The position numbers and the translations under genes are program-made. From assembly GCF_964340395.1 (NCBI RefSeq), contig NC_135565.1:3571642-3611641 (forward strand): a DNA stretch of 40,000 nucleotides, read 5' to 3'. Positions 30,082 through 40,000 of the stretch are shown piece after piece (position 1 is the stretch's first letter; the number at the start of each line of letters is the position of its first letter). The notes under the pieces are model-generated. The model searched no databases. It saw only the letters and a program-made list of their open reading frames with translations, and was not told the origin of the DNA. The DNA is from Glandiceps talaboti. Its lineage: Eukaryota; Hemichordata; Enteropneusta; Spengelidae.

Positions 30082-30277
30082 ACTATGGAAACCGGGTTGG
30101 TGTGGCATTTTAGTCACATTACACAATGTTTTTTTTAAACACAATGATAGAGACAGTCAAAACAAGGCTAACATTAACAGATTCAAAACACACTTGTGCT
30201 TCTAAGTGCATACTGCCTTGAAGTAACGAAACAAGTCTGGGGTATAAAATACTACACCAACCCTGTTTCCTCTGTAC
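30082..30277. mobile_element. Short inverted-repeat element (MITE), about 196 bp
   Basis: Left end CTATGGAAACCGGGTTGGTG and right end (reverse complement) GTACAGAGGAAACAGGGTTG GTGTAG are inverted copies. A related single end, CTGTGGAAACAGG, occurs near 24810. Confidence 0.6.
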
Positions 30278-30342
30278 AACAAAACTATTTGTACAGATGT
30301 TGACAGATTACTGTCATTTGTTTTCAAGTCTTTGGTAAAGTT

Positions 30343-30750
30343 ACTTCAATTGTAAGTTGTAGTCTCAGTTACCCAAACTCTCACTGCTGGAGACTCTACC
30401 ACAAGACCAACAAGAAAAGAGTCTGGGAAATATTCCAATGTTGCCTGCACCTGACGTCACACAGTATATTTCTTTAAAGTCATGAAAAATGGGCTTACAA
30501 GGCCTGTTTGCTGTATATATACTAGTATATAAGCTGTATCAGTCGCTTGAGACATGATAACCCGTTACAAAGGTACCTAGATTATACTGCCTGTCATGTT
30601 GGATGTGATGTATTCAACAACATGCATTGCAATCTGGTGCGAGTGATTGAGATTACCTTACCCCAGACTCTTGTTTGGGTGCTTTCATAGTACAGACCCA
30701 GTACTAGCAGTGAGGGGCTGGGTAACTGAGACAACCTAATTTGTTGAAGT
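30343..30750. mobile_element. Short inverted-repeat element (MITE), about 408 bp
   Basis: ACTTCAA..GTCTCAGTTACCCAAACTCT near 30360 is inverted at 30698-30733, and CACTGCT is shared. Arms of about 45 bp end in ACTTCAA/TTGAAGT. Confidence 0.55.
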
Positions 30751-31011
30751 ACAATGTATACAGAAAATGTATGTGAGCTATTCCAGTGGAATACTGACGA
30801 GTTAATTGTGACCACCCATACATTTTCTGAATGAATTGACACAATTTTCCTGTTTTCCTTGCACATATTAAACTAGGTGGTATCTCCAAACTAGATGGCA
30901 TCTCTGAGATAAATGTGTGTTTAATGAGCACTTGATGTATTCTTGTAAATATATACCTACAAATTTGAATCATGATGACCAAGTACATGTTCACTGTAGA
31001 ACATACAAATG

Positions 31012-31258
31012 AAAGGGGCACAAGCTGAGTTTATTTGGATGTAGATTCTGCTGCATATTTGAAAGGTACTCACAGTATTGTACTTACTGATGTATACTTA
31101 ACCAACGCTTGAAATTGACTGAACTCAAATCTGGTATTAGGAGATGACTTATAAACAATCCAATGACATAATTTATTATACATATCATACTGGAATGTGG
31201 TTTTGTTTAAGTATTATCACTTAAGTAATATGTTTACAAACTCAGCTTGTGCCACTTT
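31012..31258. mobile_element. GGCACAAGC-type MITE, 247 bp
   Basis: The terminal inverted repeats are GGCACAAGCTGAGTTT and AAACTCAGCTTGTGCC-like, with AAAG/CTTT outside. The interior TACTCACAGTATTGTACTTA matches the copy at 34692 and the relic at 13622. Confidence 0.75.
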
Positions 31259-31469
31259 TACAGTCACTGGGGAATATTTCAAACTGATAACTACATGACA
31301 CTAACCCATAGACTGATGACTACATGTCACTTACCTGTAGACTGATGACTACATGTCACTTACCTGTAGACATAACTACATGACACTTACCTGTAGACTT
31401 ACCTTCCAGCAAAATTCTCTTGACTAAGGATATTTTGATTTCACACGTCCAATTTGAAATTGTCATGGA

Positions 31470-31872
31470 CCATCACCAGGGACTATTTTGATTCATCATG
31501 ATTGCAGTACAAGAAACCACTATGATTGGTTCAATGTTATATCATCAGAGATCACTGTGATTGGTTCAACATGACATCACCAGGGCCCATTATGATTGGT
31601 TCAACATGACATCACCAGCGACCATTGTGATTGGTTGAAAATGACATCACCAGCGACCATTGTGATTGGTTGAAAATGACATCACCAGGGACATTGTGAT
31701 TGGTTGAACATGACATCATTAGAGACCATTGTGATTGGTTGAACATTATGTCAGCAGGGACCATTGTGATTGGTTGAACGTGACATCACCAGGGACACTG
31801 TGATTGGTTGAAAATGACATCATTAGAGACCACTGTGATTGGTTGAACATTACATCAGCAGGAACCATTTTC
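31470..31872. repeat. 35-bp minisatellite with CCAAT box, about 10-11 copies
   Basis: The unit core is GATTGGTTGAACATGACATC followed by ACCAGGGACCATTGT. Each unit has an inverted CCAAT box (ATTGG) and a TGACATCA sequence about 14 bp away. Confidence 0.92.
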
Positions 31873-32095
31873 AGCAGTTTACGGTAACATCAAGAGGAAT
31901 AATTTAGAATGGTTGATCACATCACAGCAGAACCACTTCAATGAAAGTGATCATTTTGATACTTGTGAATAACTTCTTAAATTCCAATACTGTTACAACA
32001 TGTGTGTACAGTTCTACACTGATGGTGGTTTTGTGAAGGTTTCAAACTAAGTTTAAAATCAAGTAAAATTTCCACAGATGTCTGCCTACTCTAGC

Positions 32096-32561
32096 AGTGA
32101 TGGCTATTCCCGATACCTGCAATAGAATTCTACCCTCCCCCCTCCCCCAGGTGGTACATGTAAATTAAATAAATAGTACATGTAAACTAAATTAAAAAAT
32201 CTTACGCATTCCTCTTAAATAATAAATAGATGGACTATGGAACTTACACACACCATATAATAAAATAACTGACAATGGCGTTAATAGTTGAGACTCCATT
32301 TCTATATCAGGGACTATTGATGCCCTTCTTTGATTACAATGCAATTCTCAGCACCTGCAATAACATTTTACCTCATTTTAGAGGGTCAAAATAGAACAAG
32401 ACGGTCGACTCATTCTCACACACACTAAGTTATAGTAATACATATTCATGTGTAATGCATGTCAACCAAGAAATCAAATAGTCGTTACGTTTATCACTAA
32501 CCTGGGGGTGGGGTGGGGGGAGGGTAGAATTCTATTGCAGGTATCGAGAATTGCTATCTCT
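32096..32561. mobile_element. Short inverted-repeat element (MITE), 466 bp
   Basis: Arms contain CGATACCTGCAATAGAATTC then TACCCTCCCCCC, inverted at 32501-32561. An outer AGTGATGGCTATTC matches AGAGATAGCAATTC. A third, weaker copy (CAGCACCTGCAATAACATTT) lies inside at about 32350. Confidence 0.75.
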
Positions 32562-33490
32562 CCACTTTTATTATAAATACTGTATAGTCTGCTTATCAGT
32601 CCAGCATTTTGTTTTTTTGCTGACAACTTCTCATTCTCATATCTGTCTGTGTATAATATACAGTATTATCAGAACAGGAGAATTGTATGGCCTTGTCTAC
32701 ATGCATTGGCATGCTGTGTGCTTGTTTTTAGTTCAATACAAAATGTGACAAGTCCGTTTGTGACACACTTCTCAACTCTGTGATAGCTAAGTCTATCTAG
32801 TTATCATTTCTACACATATTGAATTACACTCTCTTGTTTAAATAAGTCCAATTGGGGTTGCCTTGGTGTTCTTTGGAGACAATGTTTTTTTTATAACATA
32901 AACAGATATATCTTCTGCCCTAAACTAAACAACTACAAAAACACCACACAAGGCACAGTTCTGTACCTAATCGACAAATTGTTTTCTTACCAATAGAGAA
33001 TTGTGAACAGCACTATCCATGCTATATGTACATTTACTCCCTATCAATTGTCAAATTGTGTGACGCACATTGGACGTTGCTTATTTTGCTACAAGTTGTC
33101 TGTGCTTGTGTCAAAAATGTCAGATTCCACACGTGAAATACCACGGTATACTGTAGGTTAATTATAAATCTAATGTTGCTAAATGGACAGAGTTACTTGT
33201 GATGAGTAAACATGTTGTACAATAACATGGCAGAACCCAGTGATACCTAAATGTCACTGTTGCATGCCCAAGCCAAGTTATTATTGCCTATGATCAGAAA
33301 ATATACCCCAGCTGTTGGACGTCATGACAACCCATGTGGACACATCCAACTGTGAGGGCACATTCTGACATGTAATGATAATACCATCTTTCATTGTTTA
33401 GGTGATAAAATTAGATTAGTCAAGCAGGCAGTTCTGAAAATAGAACCTAAGGTTTAACTGGTATAAAATATGTACAATAAACAATCAACC
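32562..33490. other. Intergenic, no feature seen
   Basis: No supported gene, RNA or repeat was recognised. Confidence 0.35.
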
Positions 33491-33492
33491 CT

Positions 33493-33594
33493 ATCTATCT
33501 ATCTATCTATCTATCTATCTGTCTATCTATCTCATTCTCTGTCTCTCTCTCTCTCTGTCTCTGTCTCTCTCTCTGTCTCTCTCTCTCTCTCTCT
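33493..33594. repeat. (CTAT)n and (CT)n microsatellite
   Basis: CTAT repeats pass into CTCTGT and CT runs. Confidence 0.95.
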
Positions 33595-33821
33595 TAACAC
33601 AGATTCATAATCCATTTCTCTGATAACAAAACAATAAAATCTGTCCACAAAGATTTCAAAATAGCCTCAGCACAACTACATCAGATATTAACTAACACAA
33701 AATGTAATAAATTTGCATTGTAATGACATCTTAATTTCTGTTTGTTTGTTTGTTTGTTTGTTGTTTAAATTATGACATGCTTTCATCGTTCCATCCATGA
33801 TTCATTTTAAACAATTTTTGA

Positions 33822-33945
33822 ATATCACTCCTTCCCTAATATCACTCCTTCCATATTATCACTCCTTCCATATTATCACGCCTTCCCTATTATCATTCCT
33901 TCCCTAATATCACTCCTGCCCTAATACTATCACTCCTTCCCTATT
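33822..33945. repeat. 17-bp minisatellite, about 7 copies
   Basis: The unit is ATATCACTCCTTCCCTA with ATTATCACTCCTTCCAT variants. It is preceded by (TTTG)n near 33741. Confidence 0.88.
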
Positions 33946-34144
33946 TGTATTTTGTCAACACGAACACAAAGCTGATATTAATTACAGAATATATCTTATC
34001 ATCAACATAATTACTACAACCAAATCAAAATAACAAGAAATTGAAAAACAAATAAATAAATAAACTAACTAAAATAAAAAATTCCTTCCTAATTTTAAGG
34101 AGGGACAGAAATACACAATATAAAAGGAAACCATTCTGATATTG

Positions 34145-34694
34145 TTTAATCTCTCATACAACACTTGTAAATGGTCGATAACACAATTTGAAAATCTTGA
34201 TGTATAATTGCCCAATCAGGTTGTTAGTCAGCTTACTAGTAGGATGTCACATGATTATTCAAATGAAGTCATTATGTAGATGAACACATGCAGCTGAGAT
34301 GAATACATGAGATAACATTAACAGACAAATAATACAGGTTACAGTTTTGATGTACATGTATCACTAAAAATACTGTCAAGATTATCTCTTAGTGGTTCAC
34401 AGTCAATATGATGAAAGGAATGGAGACAGATTTGTGAAAATGGAACCCCAACAGTAGATATTGGAAGAATGACCTTTGATTGAACCCTCACTCATTACAT
34501 GTATAGAGCATGATAACTTTAACTGAGCATGATAATTTACCAGTGCACCAGTACCAGTACATATAATTGACACGTTATTAGTATAAAGTAAATTTGTAGA
34601 TGAACAACCTGATTGGGCCACTAGACACTGAGATTTTCAAATTGCTTTATTATGTATTTTCAGTCTAGTTACAAGTGTTGTATGACAGATTAAA
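34145..34694. mobile_element. TIR element, 550 bp, arms about 90 bp
   Basis: TTTAATCTCTCATACAACAC at the left is inverted at 34660-34694. Inside, CCAATCAGGTTGT and AATTTGAAAATCT are also shared between arms. It abuts the next element at AAA. Confidence 0.72.
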
Positions 34695-35375
34695 GAGGCA
34701 CAAGTGGAGTCTATATATTTTAGGATGTAATTTTTTTCTGCATATTAAAAAGTACTCACAGTATTCTACCAACTGATGCATACTTAACCATCACTTGCAA
34801 TTAATGGCACTCAAACCTGATACAAGGATATGGCTTACGAACAATCCAATGACATAATTATTGTATCATAAAATGTACTAGAACTTCCTACTTAAAGCCT
34901 AATAAAAAAATGGTGTGGTTCTGATTACACTTAATTTTAGGGGTAGGTAGATTTTTTATTTTATTTTTTTTTTCTGTGTGAGTGTCTACTTCAGGTTTTC
35001 CATTGTTTTCCAAATGGTCTCTGTGTTATTTATTTCTTCCTATCAGATGTACAGCCATTACAGATTGGAAGAACAGTTTTATTTTGTCTTTTTAAGTTGA
35101 CGTCAGTTTCCACATCCACTATTTCTTGTGAGTTTTCACAATTTTTTTCTCGAATACATAAAAAACGATTAAGGTCGGCAGTGAAAAGTTAGGTGGGGTT
35201 GGGTAACCAGAACCAAACAATTATTTTTTTAGGCCTCATATGTAATCAACAGTTTTAACAATGTCAAAATAAATTGAAATGGTATAGAAGGCATGCATTG
35301 ACATACATAGTACACTAGAATAGTTTTTTTCACTTGAGCCTAAAAAGCTTACAAAACTCAGCTTGTGCCACTTTT
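34692..35375. mobile_element. GGCACAAGC-type MITE interrupted by another element
   Basis: The left end AAAGAGGCACAAG and right end AACTCAGCTTGTGCCACTTT match the 31012 copy, as does the interior TACTCACAGTATTCTACCAA. A second inverted-repeat element is nested at about 34896-35236, which explains the extra length. Confidence 0.7.
34896..35236. mobile_element. Nested MITE, about 341 bp
   Basis: Left AGCCTAATAAAAAAATGGTG TGGTTCTGATTAC and right (reverse complement) GGCCTAAAAAAATAATTGTT TGGTTCTGGTTAC are inverted. It lies within the 34692-35375 element and is therefore younger. Confidence 0.6.
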
Positions 35376-35741
35376 TAATAGCATACCCAGCACTGAAAAC
35401 AGACTCATTCTGATAACCAGAACATTCATTAAACCGTTACATGAGAAGTTCAGTTTAGGAAATAAAACGGCAAATAAAAAATATTGATTGGTTTGGTAGA
35501 CCAATCAATTACAAAGGTTATTTATAACACACATTGGTAAACTTAACTATCCATCATTGTTAGCACAGTCTTGTCTAACATTAGCTAAACACAAAACGAC
35601 TACAAGAGCATAGAGAATGGCAAATCAGTCAGTCTAAATACAGATCAACTTAGCAGGAACATCGTTATAATGCCACCTAGAGGTCAGCTGAAACTACTGA
35701 ATTTGTCATTCTATCGATGATGGTCAAGCTGGATGGGCTAA

Positions 35742-36198
35742 GGGTCGATTGCACAATGTTGCACAAGCTCAATCAGCAAAAATCTTTCATTAGGATAAAA
35801 CCCCCTCCTCTAAACGAACGTTCACGAGTGTGACATCACACATTTATATACGATGTAAACCATGATGAAATTTGTAGTGGTCACACCACTACAATCGATG
35901 CAATGTAAAAACATGATGGTAAACATGAAGTTCCAACCTTATGAACCTGTTTACTGAGATGATGGTGAATACTACCGGAAACCCAGCACAGTCTCTCACA
36001 TTAGAAGTAATTTTTATCATCATCTCAAGTAGTAAATACAGAAGCTTTTAAGTTTTATCAATGAAGGCATGACAGTTTTCAAAATTTAGTTACAAGTGTG
36101 AAAATGAAGTTCAGCAATTGCACTGACGACAGACCTCCTCCCCTCCTAAATGAACAAAGATCGCTTGTTGAGTTTATGTGACACTGTGCAATCGCCCC
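35742..36198. mobile_element. Harbinger-like MITE, 457 bp, TAA duplication
   Basis: The ends are GGGTCGATTGCACA and (reverse complement) GGGGCGATTGCACA. TAA lies at 35739-35741 and 36199-36201. Inner similarity includes the CTCAA and CCTCCTC blocks. No protein. Confidence 0.7.
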
Positions 36199-36201
36199 TA
36201 A

Positions 36202-37820
36202 TGTTCTTTACCAGTTTTTTTTACCAACTGCAAGTGTGTTATAAACTTTATATCTCAATATAGTCACTTATCTGGGTATCTTACAGAGTGACTTGATAAA
36301 TTCTCATCTTTCCTCTCAAGCATAAGTATACACATTTTAACCCAAACTTTCTCTTAATATCTCCTTGAAGGTTTGGGAGGCTCAGTAACGAAGTATGAGA
36401 TTAGGGTAAACTTATACGAGAACTGTGATAGATTGTTACCTACTTATCGTCTGTAACAAAATATTCCTAGTATTCACACAGTGAGCAAAGGCAACAAGGA
36501 CCAATACTGGCACTTGTTAGAGATCATGTGAAGCATTTTATAAGGTTCATTCTGATTGGTTTAGAAAACAAAGGATACAAGTACATCTGTTGGCTGCAGT
36601 GTTAATGAGTCATAAAAGTATATCTATGTATGTTGTCCAATCAGTGGTAACCATAGACCCCCTACATGCAATCGTATAGGGTCTTATGTGGTTACTTTGT
36701 CATAGCTTTGTAATAGCTTCACATCACCCAACTTATTGACCTGGTAGAGTAATACAATAATGAAATCACTTCCTACGTCGATTACAAAGATGAAAGGATT
36801 GGTGCTAAAGAGGCCACATACTACTTTATGTTATGTTTCACTTTTAACCATTTTGGAATGTTCTGTTCTCTCGATTTACTTATCACACAAAAGGCCAACT
36901 TTTCTTCTGAAAGATTCCATGACAGCACTAACACAAGATGACTACATCAGACCACTGGAAAGCTGTTCTTTTACACTTAATGTCTCATGTCTGTTAGACT
37001 AGAGTACACATTGAGAGTCATCCAAGTGCCTCTCAAAAATAACTTTATCAGAGTGTGGTGTGGCAATATAATTTCTTAGTTTATCTATTCTATCTACAAT
37101 CACAAATCAAATGTTTTTTTTTCCTAGTATGACAAGTCATCTTGTGTCAGCAACCACCAAAGAATATTTCAAAAAGGATGAGAAATGTTTTACACTTAAG
37201 GGAATATGCACTTAGGACACATGAATAGTCAGTGTTCAACTTGAATACACTAGTTCTGCTGACTCCCATCATGCAATGGCCCTTATCAAAGTTACCCTAT
37301 AAAGGCACAAGCTCAACTTGATGTTTCTCTGAAATCACAAACCATTGTAGGTGATGTAAAATCATGAAATGACTCAGAACTCATAGTTTATGAAAATGTC
37401 TCTATTTCATGGAGTGGCGTTCCCCTTCAATGTAGTAACTTTTCAAAACTACTCATTCGAAGCACTGCATGGCAAATTTCTATGCCAGTTCAAATGTTTC
37501 TGCTCCTTCAGTTAGTGATAGTATCACAGCATCTGTTTAGAAGCATGTATTTTGCTGACTGCTAAGTTATACTGCTATGTGAATGACAAATTTATTCTAA
37601 TTACTACACCCAGCCACTTCTACAATGTCTGCAAATTAGCATTCCAACATATGGCTGTGCACCATGCCATATGGTTGACATATTTTTAGTAGCTGTGTAC
37701 TTAAAATAATTTGTACGCCAAGTTCTACAGGTAATATCAAAAAATGGAAGACTTGTTTTGATTCTATGTCTGAAAACAAGCAATAAATTTCATACGTTTT
37801 CTGGGATTACAATTGATACA
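36202..37820. other. Intergenic, no gene seen
   Basis: Only short frames without motifs are present (the longest, 80 codons at 36760-37002, resembles nothing I know). AAAGGCACAAGCTCAACTTG at 37303 looks like a solo end of the GGCACAAGC family. Confidence 0.4.
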
Positions 37821-37995
37821 ATGAAACCTGAAACAAACCGTTGTGTGGCTGGACAAAAATCTTACAAACAGTGCTACATTTTCTCGCCCGTCTTGACAAA
37901 AATCTTCTAAGATATTTGTTGAGACAGATGATAAGATGTAGCACTGTTGGTAAGATTTTTGTCCAGTCAGACGACGTTTTTGTTCCAGGCTTCAT
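37821..37995. repeat. 175-bp imperfect hairpin
   Basis: Two arms of about 85 bp, roughly 80-85 per cent complementary, meet at a tiny loop near 37908. CTGGACAAAAATCTTAC and CAGTGCTACAT are perfectly paired. Mirror open frames on both strands are a by-product of this symmetry. Confidence 0.8.
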
Positions 37996-38309
37996 TATTT
38001 TAATTGTTAAAATTAGCCAAAACTAATAAAAAGAAATCACTATAATAGAACAGAATATTCCTATTTCCAGTTTTGTGTTCTAATCTTAAGAGAGGCATTT
38101 TATAACAGCCATACCTTAAGCCTCCATGTCAACTTAAAAAAAAAAAGTGTTTGGCAAGCTGGTATGTTTGACCTGATGTAGAAATTAACCACTGTTATGG
38201 CTATCACAAGTATTTGCAGTAATTAATTTACAAAGAATTCATTATTAGTTAATAGATCTTGTTACACAATCAAGAGTTCTGCCTACCTGCAAGTAATGCT
38301 TTCTATGTT

Positions 38310-38420
38310 CAGGTTGACAGGTCATGTCAAACTGCCTAGCTGAAAAGCCAGATAGTGGACTGTTTAGGTTGACAGGCCATGTCAAACTGACTAGCTGAAA
38401 AGCCAGATAGTGGACAGTTT
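38310..38420. repeat. 55-bp tandem duplication
   Basis: There are two copies of AGGTTGACAGG..CATGTCAAACTG..AAGCCAGATAGTGGAC, differing at about four bases. Confidence 0.88.
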
Positions 38421-40000
38421 AACCAGAACAGGGGAAACATTACTAGTCAATAATAACAATTCTTTGGTCCTGAAACTATTTTTCAAAACTACACTAGCTG
38501 TAACTTGTTGAATGACCTTGGAACTTGTTTTGTGATAACATTGTACACCCTGAATATTGTACCATCAAATTATCTTGAGTCTGTACCTTACTATCAGCAC
38601 TACCAATGCAATGATTACAACTTGTTTACTGTACTATCTATGGATCAAACTGACCTCTATGAAACATTCACGATGTCTAATTATTTTAACGTTTTCAGTT
38701 GATATGTTTGTCTGATTGAAAAAACAGAATTCTAGTTACAACTAGTGCAGCTCTAATGTGATGTACCAACCTAAGGAATGTATTTAATGACATGTATACA
38801 TGAGATGTTCTACCTTTTAGAAAACTAATACATTTGTGTCGCATTAATTTTTGTATGTTTGCTTTGAATTTGCATATTATCTCAATTGACAGACACACGG
38901 ACGACTTAGTCTGTGGGTAAGTCTTGTCCCTATAGGCGATACAAGCATCTCAATAATCTCCACTGTATAGTCACATGGCTTACTTTAGCATGACATTCCA
39001 TTCTTACTATGGACAGTGTTAGTTTATGCATTGATAGAAATGTGAGGGTGTTTTCACATCCTTGTGTGACTCACTTTCAAAATTGAGGTCGAGTTTGTAG
39101 TAAATTGAATGAAGTAACCAATTACAACTACTTGTCAGTGTATGGATTACCACTGACATGCACTGTTTACCTTTTCCCCAGAAGGAGATTTAGCTAGATT
39201 ATCAGTAAAATGTGTTCATTTGACTAGACATAGAGAGAGAGAGATTGTAGAAAGTGAATTGACTACATGTATAGTAACTAGACTATCTGTGGGTTAGTTT
39301 GCTTGTAAGCTATAACATACATGTTGAAGGCCAATGCCAAAGATTTACTGAAGGCTCGTCAAACTTAACATGGTAAAGGTAGCTACAGTCTTAAATAAAC
39401 TGGTGTATTTTTGAATATTCTGAACTTTCATAAAACAATTCCTATTGGAAATTTATATACTGTGAACCGGGTAATTATTCGCGCATTTTTAAGTTTGCAT
39501 GGTTGTTCATGCCATTTTATTGATACAAGAATCATATACAGTATTGTAAGTAACGTGTATCAATCGGATCATTCTCTGTGACTTCGGATACTGAGTATCA
39601 AAATGTAACCAACGTGACCTTTTGAACTTCATTCCAAAAAGACGCAAAACAGAGACACTGACGTGATTTGATTAGTGTTTCACCAAACGTGTGACTGTAC
39701 CGTATTGACGCATGTGTGTTGACGGCTCCTGCTTTGAGGCTGTGAGCTACCCAACTTTCGTATTGTGTGATCTGGTAACTTGTTTAGTACATAATTGAAC
39801 AAATTAACACCTACATTTGTCACAAGTCAACGTGTCACAGTATCTTCGCAGTTGGAAACAATAGAGCACTGCAACTGACGGATGCCGACAGAGCAATACT
39901 GCCCATCAATCAGTGTCAAATTTCATTGTTCTCAGCTCAACGTATTGTTTATGTTCACACAAAAAATCCACTGACGGCCTTGCGCGAAAATTAAACTGCG
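38421..40000. other. Intergenic, no gene seen
   Basis: No supported coding exon, RNA gene or clear repeat. CpG becomes somewhat more frequent after about 39470, which might reflect an approaching promoter outside the window. Confidence 0.35.

Noticed and set aside
34688-35380. TTAA target duplication (piggyBac-like) for the interrupted GGCACAAGC element
   Set aside because: The left TTAA belongs to the end of the abutting element, and the sister copy at 31012 lacks TTAA flanks.
36760-37002. 80-codon plus-strand open frame
   Set aside because: It has no domain, no splice support and no neighbouring exons; its length is within chance for this composition.
37807-38026. Mirror-image open frames of about 60 codons on both strands
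   Set aside because: They arise from the near-perfect hairpin, which gives similar peptides on each strand.

Overview
The window is nuclear DNA from an invertebrate animal. It is AT-rich, has GT-AG introns of 0.3 to 2.5 kb, and is dense in microsatellites, minisatellites and small inverted-repeat transposons. The only confident genes are two ferritins. From memory the cytosolic ferritin looks most like those of lophotrochozoans (mollusc, annelid or brachiopod type), but I could not check this and the species is not identified.

Layout. 1-3.2 kb: a 0.94-kb inverted-repeat element with a TAA target duplication, followed by a 2-kb tandem array of a 19-20 bp unit. 4.5-14.3 kb: a six-exon, plus-strand gene for a secreted heavy-type ferritin of 240 residues, with a signal peptide, an unusual N-terminal extension and an N-glycosylation sequon in an exposed loop. 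Its introns hold large (ATT)n/(TTTA)n and (CT)n arrays and a 29-bp minisatellite. 14.4-21.1 kb: tandem repeats, an element carrying a broken integrase-like transposase, G-quadruplex-prone tracts and a second GGG-ended element. 21.3-23.6 kb: a three-exon, plus-strand gene for a cytosolic heavy-type ferritin of 177 residues, with an iron-responsive-element-like hairpin in its leader. 24.4-26.7 kb: a 2.3-kb element with TAA duplication and 24-bp terminal repeats, which contains a 130-bp near-perfect palindrome. 27-40 kb: no recognisable gene, but many short inverted-repeat elements (some nested or abutting), a CCAAT-rich 35-bp minisatellite and several foldback hairpins.

How it fits together. 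The two ferritins are in the same orientation about 8.4 kb apart and share the intron that follows the helix-A motif. The 147-bp and 126-bp exons of the secreted gene correspond to one fused 273-bp exon in the cytosolic gene, so they probably arose by tandem duplication followed by intron loss. Both keep all seven ferroxidase ligands. The cytosolic copy keeps the classical iron-entry channel residues, while the secreted copy has replaced some of them. Both leaders have a CAGUGU hexaloop with a C six bases upstream, which suggests shared translational control by iron. Five TCACGTGA octamers (the MITF/TFEB type of site, one a full GTCACGTGAC) lie in or beside the two genes, and I saw none in the gene-free right part. 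These regulatory readings are inferences.
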